A stretch of 7,108 bases of DNA from Thermoplasmata archaeon (lineage in GTDB: Archaea > Thermoplasmatota > SW-10-69-26): positions 1-7,108 of the forward strand of contig PWVY01000061.1 of assembly GCA_003561665.1 (NCBI GenBank), in the 5' to 3' direction. The notes beneath the pieces were generated by a model. The model made no database searches. It saw only the letters and a program-made list of their open reading frames with translations, and was not told the origin of the DNA. Made by a program: the position numbers and the translations under genes. Shown here in pieces: positions 1-5,427 of the stretch; position 1 is the stretch's first letter, and every line of letters starts with the position of its first letter.

Positions 1-411
1 CGGGTCAAGATCGAACACCAGCCGATCCGGACGCTCAAGATGCTCCCGACGCGACGACCACGCATGCACCTCCACCACCCCCTGATCCGCCAAGTACGCC
101 TCCGTGGACGAAGACCCCAACACCACCAACGTTTCCTTCTTGCCCCCCTCCCGCGAAACCGTCACCGTTTCAACCCAATCCGGGAAATGCTCCGGCACGC
201 TTCGCTGATAAAACCCCGACGCCTCCACCCCATCCGGGAACCTGCGCATCAACACCGGACGACCCCCCACGTACGAGGACCGAATCGGCGCCACGAACGC
301 CACGTACCGTGCAAGATCCGCTTTCGAGACACCCGCCTCCGGAAAGAGCACCTTCTCCGGCCTCTGGATCCGGACCGTACGATCCTCCAACGCCAACGCG
401 AGCGTGGACAC
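1..411 (-). CDS. LigD-type NHEJ primase-polymerase (PolDom), C-terminus cut by window edge
   Basis: Reading the minus strand gives the N-terminal half of a LigD polymerase domain, an archaeo-eukaryotic primase-fold enzyme that fills gaps at double-strand breaks with a preference for ribonucleotides. Visible landmarks in order: RPEKVLFPEAGVSKADLARY (opening KvLFPe motif of the family), GRPVLMRRFPDGVEASGFYQ, an EVHAWSS block, then PDRLVFDLDP at the left edge, where the two Asp of DLD are the metal-binding catalytic pair. The conserved His and downstream Asp motifs lie outside the window. No ATG is available. I chose GTG at 411 because a GGTGA Shine-Dalgarno lies 5 nt upstream (421-417). GTG 423, GTG 420 and TTG 462 are alternatives. 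It follows the ligase gene ending at 476 with a gap of about 64 nt, on the same strand, so it is probably the third gene of the operon. Family assignment is firm; start and total length are not. Confidence 0.9.
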   Translation of the reverse strand, partial: MSTLALALEDRTVRIQRPEKVLFPEAGVSKADLARYVAFVAPIRSSYVGGRPVLMRRFPDGVEASGFYQRSVPEHFPDWVETVTVSREGGKKETLVVLGSSSTEAYLADQGVVEVHAWSSRREHLERPDRLVFDLDP

Positions 412-416
412 GCCTC

Positions 417-421
417 TCACC
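417..421 (-). promoter_or_regulatory. Shine-Dalgarno GGTGA deciding the polymerase start
   Basis: On the minus strand GGTGA is followed by 5 nt and then GTG (411-409). The same type of site (GGTGA, 4 nt, TTG) precedes the winged-helix gene elsewhere in this window, which supports choosing GTG 411 over the upstream GTG and TTG codons in the same frame. Confidence 0.5.
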
Positions 422-475
422 ACGCCCCCGTCGTACGCGAACCCTCGAAAGGGTTCTTGCAAACGCTTCGAAACA

Positions 476-1495
476 TCAGACCCCCGAGGCGACAATAGGC
501 TCCCAAACCACCTCGTCCGGATCCTTGTCCGGACGCAGACCAACGAACCGAGCATGACGCAACCGCCCCCCCGTCGTTCGATCAGCGTACAAAACCTCCA
601 CGACGATGCGGGGCTCAACCCAACGGGCAGCCCGCGGCGGTGACCCCATCGTGAACGGGGGATGATCTTGCTCGATGCGCTCCAAAACCCTGGTCAGCCC
701 CGCGAGCATCTCTTCGTCGAAGCCTGTGCCCACCTTGCCAACGTACACGAAGTCATCCTCCTCGTGGTACCCCAATAGGAGCGCTCCAAACCCCGTTCGT
801 GAACCCATGGGGCGCGTGAACCCCCCCACGACGAACTCTTGTTGATGCGTGCATTTGAGTTTCAGCCAAGCCCGGCTTCGCCGCTGCTCGTATCTCGCGC
901 TTGCGCGTTTCGCGATGAGGCCCTCCCATCCCAGGCTGCAGGCTTTCTTGATCAACGTTATCCCCGATCCCTTGTTGTGGTCGAGAACCTTCAGCGGGGG
1001 GTTGGCGTCGATGGTATGGGGGAGCAAGTGTTTGCGGGTGCACTGTTCGAGGTTCCGCGTGGAGTACCCGTCGATGTGGAGGACATCGAAGAGGATCCAC
1101 ACGACGGGGTTGTTCCGTCGCTGTTGTCTCGATGGGGTTCGATGCATGCGGTGTTGGAGGGCTTCGAAGCTGGGTTCACCGTGTTCGAAGGCGATGATCT
1201 CGCCATCGAGCACGCAAGCGGTTTGGGCTTGGGTGGCGAGGGCCTCGTGGATGTTGGGGTACACCTTGTTGAGGGGGCGGTTCGTGCGGGAGAAGAGGCG
1301 GGTGTGTTGGGTGGTATGGGTTCCCATCACGCGTTGCCCGTCGAGTTTGCGCTCGTAGACCCAATCCTCGTCTTTGGGTGGGGTTTGGGCGGGCGTTGCG
1401 AGCATGGGTTCAAGCGCCGAGGGGGTGGGTTCGGGGGTGAGGCGCTTTTGTTGGTTGGGGGCGAGTTTGTTGAGGGGTGTGGGTAGGGTCGTCAC
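476..1495 (-). CDS. ATP-dependent DNA ligase, LigD ligase-domain type (second ligase of the operon)
   Basis: A stand-alone 339-residue ligase that should seal nicks via a lysyl-AMP intermediate. Numbering from the GTG at 1495: motif I ERKLDGQR with nucleophile K50; LDGE with E99; motif III LFDVLHIDG around F136-D137; motif IV EGLIAKR with E191 and K196; motif V WLKLK with K212/K214. The OB-fold part follows (FVYVGKVGTGF; terminal RHARFVGLRPDKDP). The FxGLRxDK ending is typical of LigD ligase domains rather than LigB/Lig1 replicative ligases. The same reading frame stays open upstream to 1726, but that 77-residue Pro/Ser/Thr-rich extension lies inside the preceding ligase gene and looks non-coding. 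GTG 1495 gives an N-terminus that aligns without gaps to the neighbouring ligase. It lies 16 nt after that gene's stop and lacks a clear Shine-Dalgarno. ATG 1405 is a shorter alternative. About half of the residues match the upstream ligase in the N-terminal part (counted by eye). Confidence 0.9.
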   Translation of the reverse strand: MTTLPTPLNKLAPNQQKRLTPEPTPSALEPMLATPAQTPPKDEDWVYERKLDGQRVMGTHTTQHTRLFSRTNRPLNKVYPNIHEALATQAQTACVLDGEIIAFEHGEPSFEALQHRMHRTPSRQQRRNNPVVWILFDVLHIDGYSTRNLEQCTRKHLLPHTIDANPPLKVLDHNKGSGITLIKKACSLGWEGLIAKRASARYEQRRSRAWLKLKCTHQQEFVVGGFTRPMGSRTGFGALLLGYHEEDDFVYVGKVGTGFDEEMLAGLTRVLERIEQDHPPFTMGSPPRAARWVEPRIVVEVLYADRTTGGRLRHARFVGLRPDKDPDEVVWEPIVASGV

Positions 1496-1511
1496 GTTGA
1501 GGTGAGTGGGG

Positions 1512-2519
1512 TTACGTGTTGGGGAGGGGGTCTTTGGTGATGGTGGTGGGGTCTTTGTCGGGGCGTAGTCCTTTGAAGCGGGCGTGGCGGATGCGGTTGT
1601 TGGGGGTCCATTCGGTGAAGGCGGCTTGGATGACCATGCGGGGTTTGACCCAGCGGGCGTGTCGGGGTGGGTCGCCGGCGTGGAAGGGTTTCTCGTCTTG
1701 TTCGAGGCGGGGGAGGATGCGTCCAAGCCCTTCCATCATGCCGTGGCTGAACCCGGTGTTGACGCGTCCGGCGTAGGTGAGGACGTGCTTGTCGTAGTAG
1801 CCGAGGAGGATCTCGTCGAAGGGGACGGGGGAGCCTTCGGGTCGGGTGTACCCGCCGACGACGAACTCTTGTTCTTTCCTGATTTTGATTTTGAGCCAGC
1901 CGTCGCTTCGGTCTTGGGCGTAGGGGGCGGTGGCTCGCTTGGCCATGATGCCTTCCCATCCTTTCTGTTGGCCTTGGTCGAGGAGGATTTGGCCGTGTTC
2001 GTGGATGTGGGAGAGCACGGCGAGGGGGGCTTTCGCGTCGATGGCGTCTTTGAGGAGCTTTTTGCGGGTGAGGAAGGGAAGGTTGCGCGTGTCCCATCCA
2101 TCGAGGTGGAGAAGGTCGAAGAGGACCCATGCGACGGGGGTGCGTTCGTCTTCGGGGGGGTGGGCGCGGTGCATGCGGTCTTGGAGTTTCTCGAAGCTTG
2201 TGCGCCCGTTTTCGATGACGACGACTTCGCCATCGACGACGAGGGTGTGATCGGTTTGGGCTTCGAGGGCTTCGACGAGTTCAGGGTAGGTGGTGTTCAG
2301 GGAGCGGTGGTTTTGGGCGGTGAGGTGAGCGGTGTCCCCGTCGTGGTAGCCAAAGACACGTTGGCCGTCGAGTTTGCGCTCGTAGGCCCATCCTTTCTCG
2401 TTGGAGGGGAGGCGGTTGGTGGCTTCAGGGCGCATGGGGTGTACTAGGGGAGGGAACGGTTCCTCGCGAAGGCGGCTCTGCTCGTCCTCTGGTAACTTTT
2501 CAAGTCGGGGGGAGGACAC
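1512..2519 (-). CDS. ATP-dependent DNA ligase, LigD ligase-domain type (first ligase of the operon)
   Basis: A 335-residue ligase, again the size of an isolated LigD ligase domain, with no polymerase or phosphoesterase domain attached. Adenylation motifs are complete: motif I YERKLDGQR with K49; VVDGE with E98; motif III LFDLLHLDG around F134-D135; motif IV EGIMAKR with E189 and K194; motif V WLKIK with K210/K212. The OB domain contains YAGRVNTGF and ends with RHARFKGLRPDKDP, the LigD-type motif VI region. The start is GTG at 2519 (SSPRLEKLP follows). There is no Shine-Dalgarno, but a TATA-like element is centred about 26 nt upstream, which suggests a leaderless transcript beginning at this codon. 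It is the first gene of the minus-strand operon and is divergent from the YdaT-like gene. Role inferred: end sealing in archaeal/bacterial-type NHEJ together with the downstream polymerase. Confidence 0.93.
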   Translation of the reverse strand: MSSPRLEKLPEDEQSRLREEPFPPLVHPMRPEATNRLPSNEKGWAYERKLDGQRVFGYHDGDTAHLTAQNHRSLNTTYPELVEALEAQTDHTLVVDGEVVVIENGRTSFEKLQDRMHRAHPPEDERTPVAWVLFDLLHLDGWDTRNLPFLTRKKLLKDAIDAKAPLAVLSHIHEHGQILLDQGQQKGWEGIMAKRATAPYAQDRSDGWLKIKIRKEQEFVVGGYTRPEGSPVPFDEILLGYYDKHVLTYAGRVNTGFSHGMMEGLGRILPRLEQDEKPFHAGDPPRHARWVKPRMVIQAAFTEWTPNNRIRHARFKGLRPDKDPTTITKDPLPNT

Positions 2520-2542
2520 GGTTGGGTTTCTGTGGCGTAGCC

Positions 2543-2548
2543 TATTAA
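2543..2548 (-). promoter_or_regulatory. TATA-like box of the ligase/polymerase operon
   Basis: The minus strand reads AAAACAAGCTTAATAGG, with TTAATA centred about 26 nt before the GTG at 2519 and a purine-rich BRE-like stretch just upstream. This spacing would place the transcription start on the start codon, that is, a leaderless mRNA. Inferred from spacing only. Confidence 0.55.
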
Positions 2549-2560
2549 GCTTGTTTTCAC
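2549..2560 (+). repeat. 12-bp direct repeat, copy 1 (GCTTGTTTTCAC)
   Basis: Matches the copy at 2591-2602 at 11 of 12 positions (C versus G at position 10). The copies start 42 nt apart, about four helical turns, so they would face the same side of the DNA. This copy directly abuts the TATA-like box of the ligase operon, where a bound protein could compete with TFB/TBP. Confidence 0.45.
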
Positions 2561-2590
2561 GCGGTTCGAGGCAAAGGCCCGCTTGCGAAG

Positions 2591-2602
2591 GCTTGTTTTG
2601 AC
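2591..2602 (+). repeat. 12-bp direct repeat, copy 2 (GCTTGTTTTGAC)
   Basis: Second copy of the direct repeat in the divergent promoter region. A GCTTG half-match also occurs at 2581-2585. Possible operator or BRE-like element; function unproven. Confidence 0.4.
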
Positions 2603-2678
2603 TGGCATGTGGCGTGCGCGTTGGGTCTAGAGCATCGTCCCAAGAGGTTCAAGCGATACCAGGCAGCATGAATCGGTT

Positions 2679-3086
2679 ATGCCCTGGACAAGGGATGACT
2701 ATCCGGACAGCATGAAGAACCTCGACCCGGAGGTTCGGGAGAAAGCGATCGAGATCGCGAACACGCTCGTTGAGGAGGAAGGGTACGAGGAAGGGCGGGC
2801 GATCGCCATCGCGCAGTCCCAAGCCAAGGATGTCATCGATCCGGACAGGAAACCGAAAGGCGGAGGCGGTTCAAATAGGCGGCGTGTGGAGGGTCCCCCG
2901 CAGCATGTGGTCCCGCACGAGGTTGGGTGGGCTGTGAAACGGGAGGATGCGGATCAACCGTCGAAAACGTTCGAAACCAAGCAGGAAGCGCGTGAGTACG
3001 CGATCGACATTGCTAGCAACCAGAACACGGATGTCGTGTTCCATGACCAAGAGGGCAGGGAGCAGAAACGGTGGGAGGACCTATGA
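2679..3086 (+). CDS. YdaT-like stress protein with C-terminal DUF2188 domain
   Basis: A 135-residue soluble protein in two parts. Residues 1-50 (starting MPWTRDDYPDSMKNL, then an alpha-helical EVREKAIEIANTLVEEEGYEEGRAIAIAQSQAK) match the N-terminal region I recall from Bacillus subtilis YdaT, a sigma-B-controlled general stress protein. A Gly/charged linker spans about 51-74. Residues 76-131 (HVVPHEVGWAVKRE ... TDVVFHDQEGREQ) form a DUF2188 domain, a small predicted beta-beta-alpha-beta unit of unknown biochemical activity. The ATG at 2679 is chosen because MPWT is the usual beginning of the family; the ATG at 2668 is out of frame. It has no obvious Shine-Dalgarno. It is transcribed away from the ligase operon and overlaps the next gene by 4 nt (ATGA). 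Family recognition is good; molecular function is unknown. Confidence 0.82.
   Translation: MPWTRDDYPDSMKNLDPEVREKAIEIANTLVEEEGYEEGRAIAIAQSQAKDVIDPDRKPKGGGGSNRRRVEGPPQHVVPHEVGWAVKREDADQPSKTFETKQEAREYAIDIASNQNTDVVFHDQEGREQKRWEDL
3073..3078 (+). promoter_or_regulatory. Shine-Dalgarno GGGAGG of the small acidic gene
   Basis: GGGAGG lies 4 nt before ATG 3083, inside the end of the preceding gene. It decides this start over the in-frame GTG at 3071, and it suggests translational coupling within a two-gene operon. Confidence 0.6.
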
Positions 3087-3292
3087 ACCGCAACGAAGAA
3101 AGCGGGGAAAAGGACGAGGAGGAGCGCGAGGAGCACAACATCCCCGAAGAGAAAACGGACCAAGTGCCCGAGCTCGTCGCGCGCGAAGAGGACCTCATCG
3201 AGGAGGCCGAGCGTGGCGCCGATGAGGAGGAATCGAGCACGGACACGGACGCGCTTACACCGGATGAGGATGAGGGCGAGACAGAGGCATGA
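3083..3292 (+). CDS. Small, extremely acidic hypothetical protein
   Basis: A 69-residue protein with 23 Glu and 8 Asp (about 45% acidic) against 6 Lys/Arg. It has no predicted membrane segment, signal peptide, cysteine or hydrophobic core, so it is probably disordered or only weakly helical (the middle part LVAREEDLIEEAERGADEEE could form a helix). It starts with ATG overlapping the TGA of the YdaT-like gene (ATGA) and has a good Shine-Dalgarno, so it is very likely made together with that protein. I do not recognise a family. Such composition fits a charged partner or mimic of nucleic acid, or a solubility/hydration protein, but nothing in the sequence decides between these. The overlap and ribosome binding site support it as a real gene despite its low complexity. 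Confidence 0.7.
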   Translation: MNRNEESGEKDEEEREEHNIPEEKTDQVPELVAREEDLIEEAERGADEEESSTDTDALTPDEDEGETEA

Positions 3293-3392
3293 TGTCCTTC
3301 GAGGTCCTCGTGGAGGTCTTGCGGGAACGGAGGTTGGCTTTGGGGTTCAAAGTTCCGAGGTCAAGATATGGGGGTAGGACCCATGGGGGGTC
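3293..3392. other. Intergenic gap with promoter for membrane-protein operon
   Basis: About 100 nt without coding potential. A short inverted repeat CGAG-GTC-CTCG is present near the left end, but there is no following T-run, so a terminator cannot be asserted. The right part holds a TATA-like element. Confidence 0.5.
3364..3370 (+). promoter_or_regulatory. TATA-like box before membrane-protein gene
   Basis: AGATATG with ATAT centred about 26 nt before ATG 3393. The spacing again fits a leaderless transcript and favours ATG 3393 over ATG 3405. Confidence 0.45.
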
Positions 3393-4028
3393 ATGGGTCG
3401 AACCATGACGGAGGAGCTCTCCGCGGGTGAAGCCGCGCGCGTTCTGGACGAGCTTGGAGGCTACGAGGAGACGGTCTCCACGAAGATGATGGGCGTGACA
3501 TGGATGATCTGGGGCATCGCCATCCCTGGCATCTTCCTCACGTACGGGACCGGCGCATCTTGGGCAAGCCAAGCAGGCCTCGGGTGGCTATCGGCCGTTT
3601 TCTGGGTTCCGTGGATCGCTGCGGCCGCGTTCGCCACGCGCTCGTTGTGGAGGACCCTCGCGCTTGCGTTCTCCTGGGACGAGGAGGATGCATCGTGGAT
3701 CACGACCGTCGTGTACACCGGCGTGTTCTTCTTCCTCGCGGGGGGCCTCTGGTTCACCGGCCTCATCCAGGAGACCAACATGCTCATGCTCGCAACGACC
3801 GGTCTTCTCACGATGCTCTTAGGCCTCTTCGAGCCCGGGGACGGGATCGGGCTTAAGAAACCCACCCTTCTCGCTGGTGCCTTCCTCGTCGTCACCGCCA
3901 TCGTCCTTGATGTGACCTGGGCGAGCACGCTTGCCGGGAGCGGGCTTGCCGCCCCCTCGCTCACCGCAGCCTTCGCGGTTTTTGTGGCCTACTTCGGGCT
4001 TGCCGCCTACCATCTTGCCCGGGGGTGA
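3393..4028 (+). CDS. Six-helix integral membrane protein, unknown family
   Basis: A 211-residue protein with a polar N-terminal segment (about 1-31, TEELSAGEAARVLDELGGYE) followed by about six hydrophobic segments at roughly 32-51, 64-83, 104-124, 128-147, 157-175 and 187-208. A charged loop SWDEEDAS lies between helices 2 and 3, and FEPGDGIGLKKP between 4 and 5. I do not recognise a family, and there is no nucleotide-binding or transport signature. The start ATG 3393 is favoured by the promoter spacing; ATG 3405 is possible. It is the first gene of a tight operon: the winged-helix regulator starts 4 nt after its stop, and the stop itself is part of that gene's Shine-Dalgarno. A membrane protein paired with a small regulator suggests a signal-responsive unit (inference). 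Confidence 0.75.
   Translation: MGRTMTEELSAGEAARVLDELGGYEETVSTKMMGVTWMIWGIAIPGIFLTYGTGASWASQAGLGWLSAVFWVPWIAAAAFATRSLWRTLALAFSWDEEDASWITTVVYTGVFFFLAGGLWFTGLIQETNMLMLATTGLLTMLLGLFEPGDGIGLKKPTLLAGAFLVVTAIVLDVTWASTLAGSGLAAPSLTAAFAVFVAYFGLAAYHLARG
4021..4028 (+). promoter_or_regulatory. Shine-Dalgarno GGGGGTGA for the winged-helix gene
   Basis: This site overlaps the stop codon of the membrane-protein gene and sits 4 nt before TTG 4033. It supports TTG as the real start, rather than the ATG at 3931 that opens the same frame inside the upstream gene. Confidence 0.65.
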
Positions 4029-4032
4029 AGCG

Positions 4033-4392
4033 TTGGATCTCACAGGGACCAGCGCGCTGATCCACCAGCCCACCCGCTTGGCCATCATGGGCCTGGTGTA
4101 CAAGCACCGCGATGTGGGCTTCACGAAAGCCCGCGACGCGCTGGGTCTTACGGACGGGAACCTCGCCTCGCACGCCAAACGCCTCGAGGATGCTGGGCTT
4201 TTGGAAGAACGACGCGCCCTCCAGCCCAGCGGTTTCGAAACCCGATACCGGATCACCCAGGAAGGATCACAGGCGTTCAAAACGTACCTGGACGAGCTCC
4301 GATCGTACCTTGCAAGCATCGAAGAACTCCACCACGAGCATCCCGACGCAAGCAAGCACGCCGCGTCTGGCCCCGCTCTTGACGAGGCCTAA
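4033..4392 (+). CDS. Winged helix-turn-helix transcriptional regulator (HTH_34-like)
   Basis: A 119-residue one-domain DNA-binding protein. Numbering from TTG 4033: the IHQPTRLAIMGLVYKH opening helix (10-25), a second helix TKARDALGL (31-39), recognition helix TDGNLASHAKRLEDAGLL (40-57), a beta-hairpin wing ending in the ETRYRIT strand (69-75), and a C-terminal helix EGSQAFKTYLDELRSYLASI that probably dimerises. The order and the LTDGNL...HxxxLExAGL pattern are typical of ArsR/MarR-like regulators in the HTH_34 group. No cysteine cluster or other effector-binding residues are seen. The acidic tail after residue 100 is low in structure. It sits between a membrane protein and a transporter in one operon, so it probably regulates this operon (inference). 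Extending the frame to ATG 3931 would add 34 Pro-rich residues that overlap the upstream gene and look non-coding. Confidence 0.88.
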   Translation: MDLTGTSALIHQPTRLAIMGLVYKHRDVGFTKARDALGLTDGNLASHAKRLEDAGLLEERRALQPSGFETRYRITQEGSQAFKTYLDELRSYLASIEELHHEHPDASKHAASGPALDEA

Positions 4393-4418
4393 AGTACGAA
4401 CGCGTTCTTCCAGGGCGT

Positions 4419-5390
4419 GTGACGGAGGTCGACTGGAGCACGGGAGCCCTCGTCGACGTAGGCCTCCCTGTCGCTTTGGCCATCATCATGCTGGGCATGG
4501 GCCTTAGCCTGCGCGTTCAGGACTTCCGCCGCGTGATCGAAACCCCCAAGAGCCTGATGGCAGGCCTGGCGGGGCAACTTGTGCTGCTTCCCCTCGTGGG
4601 CATGGTCACGGTCGCCATCTTCCTCACCTGGTTCAACCTCTCCACCGCGCTGGCCGTTGGCCTTCTCCTCCTAGCCGCCTGTCCCGGGGGGGCCACGAGC
4701 AACCTGCTCACGTTCCTGGGACGTGGCGATCATGCGTTAAGCATCGCGCTTACGAGCGTTATCAGCCTGGGAGCGATGGTCCTGACCCCCGGCGTTTTGT
4801 TCGTCACGACCGTCCTCTTGTTCGGCGATCCTCGCATCGTGCAGATCGATTTCCTCTACCTCGCCGGGCTGGTCTTCGGCATCGTGGCCGGTCCCGTCCT
4901 CATCGGCATGTGGATCAGAGCCCGAAAGCCGTCCATCCACGAACGCGCCGAGGGACCCTTACGCATCGCCTCCGCGGCGTTCCTCGCGCTCGTCATCGCT
5001 GCCCTAATCTGGGAGAACAGGGCGGTGTTCTGGGATCTGGCCCGGTTGACCGTTCCTTTGGTGTTCACCCTGAACGTGCTCGCGCTTGGGGCAGGGTTCG
5101 TCGTCGGGCGAGCAGCCAGGGCCCCAGAGGATCAACGTCGTTGCTTGGCCTTCGAGGTGGGCTTCCAGAACAACACGCTGGCCATCGTTCTCGCGTTAAC
5201 CCAGCTGGGCTCCCCGGACGCGGCGCTCGTGCCCGCCTTCTACGCGCTCGTGATGCTCACCACGGGCGCCGCGTTAGCGGGGTGGTGGGCACGCAGCGAG
5301 CCGGTTCGGTCCCCGGTGAAGGAGGACGTGTCGGTGGACACGGCCACGGGGGTGAGTGAGGATGTGGCTTCGGAGGATTCAATGACGTAG
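4419..5390 (+). CDS. Bile acid:sodium symporter (SBF/BASS) family transporter
   Basis: A 323-residue membrane protein with about nine hydrophobic segments, the normal size for bacterial/archaeal SBF (SLC10-like) transporters, which use sodium to import organic anions. Family marks: LGMGLSLRVQDFRRV (25-39) near helix 1; CPGGATSNLLTFLGRGDHAL (88-107), the classic crossover motif; and EVGFQNNTLAIVLA (246-259), the second crossover with the conserved Gln-Asn. The last about 33 residues form a Ser/Asp/Glu-rich tail outside the transport fold. The start is GTG 4419, 26 nt after the winged-helix stop. No TATA element is visible in that gap, so it is probably co-transcribed. Substrate cannot be told; relatives carry bile acids, pantoate, pyruvate or other carboxylates. 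Arsenite ACR3 transporters are related at fold level, but their typical motifs are not seen. Confidence 0.88.
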   Translation: MTEVDWSTGALVDVGLPVALAIIMLGMGLSLRVQDFRRVIETPKSLMAGLAGQLVLLPLVGMVTVAIFLTWFNLSTALAVGLLLLAACPGGATSNLLTFLGRGDHALSIALTSVISLGAMVLTPGVLFVTTVLLFGDPRIVQIDFLYLAGLVFGIVAGPVLIGMWIRARKPSIHERAEGPLRIASAAFLALVIAALIWENRAVFWDLARLTVPLVFTLNVLALGAGFVVGRAARAPEDQRRCLAFEVGFQNNTLAIVLALTQLGSPDAALVPAFYALVMLTTGAALAGWWARSEPVRSPVKEDVSVDTATGVSEDVASEDSMT

Positions 5391-5397
5391 CGGGAAG

Positions 5398-5404
5398 CCT
5401 TATG
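5398..5404 (+). promoter_or_regulatory. TATA-like box before lipoprotein gene
   Basis: CCTTATG with TTAT centred about 26 nt before ATG 5428, consistent with a leaderless transcript. It lies in the 37-nt gap after the transporter gene. Confidence 0.45.
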
Positions 5405-5427
5405 GCGTCATCGAGGGCCTGGGGCTT

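Larger units (their letters stand above)
2520..2678. other. Divergent intergenic region between ligase operon and YdaT-like gene
   Basis: These 159 nt hold no ORF with coding character. They contain the TATA-like element of the ligase operon and two copies of a 12-bp direct repeat. A weak TCTAGA (2626-2631) is the only AT-rich candidate box for the rightward gene. A TTGACT at 2598-2603 resembles a bacterial -35 box but has no -10 partner at proper spacing. Confidence 0.6.

Noticed and set aside
40..498. Plus-strand open frame of 152 codons at the left end
   Set aside because: Arg/His/Pro-rich shadow opposite the primase-polymerase, whose KVLFPE and FDLDP motifs on the minus strand are decisive.
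519..538. Two GTCCGGA copies close together
   Set aside because: They encode the conserved LRPDKDPD motif of the ligase (CTCCGT/GGAC codons on the minus strand); explained by coding sequence.
839..1486. Long plus-strand open frame (215 codons) opposite the second ligase
   Set aside because: It is antisense to a gene with full ligase motifs. The translation is Gly/Val/Glu-rich, mirroring the codon pattern of the ligase strand, with no recognisable domain.
1496..1726. 77-residue N-terminal extension of the second ligase frame
   Set aside because: It lies wholly inside the first ligase's coding region, is Pro/Ser/Thr-rich, and the first ligase has no counterpart. The ligase homology begins after GTG 1495.
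1584..2447. Plus-strand open frame of 287 codons opposite the first ligase
   Set aside because: It is antisense shadow of a GC-rich gene. The composition (Val, Gly, Asp, Glu, Phe) is the complement pattern, and it lacks a start context or domain.
2598..2630. Bacterial-type promoter (TTGACT with a downstream TCTAG)
   Set aside because: The spacer would be about 22 nt instead of 16-18, and the -10 match is poor.
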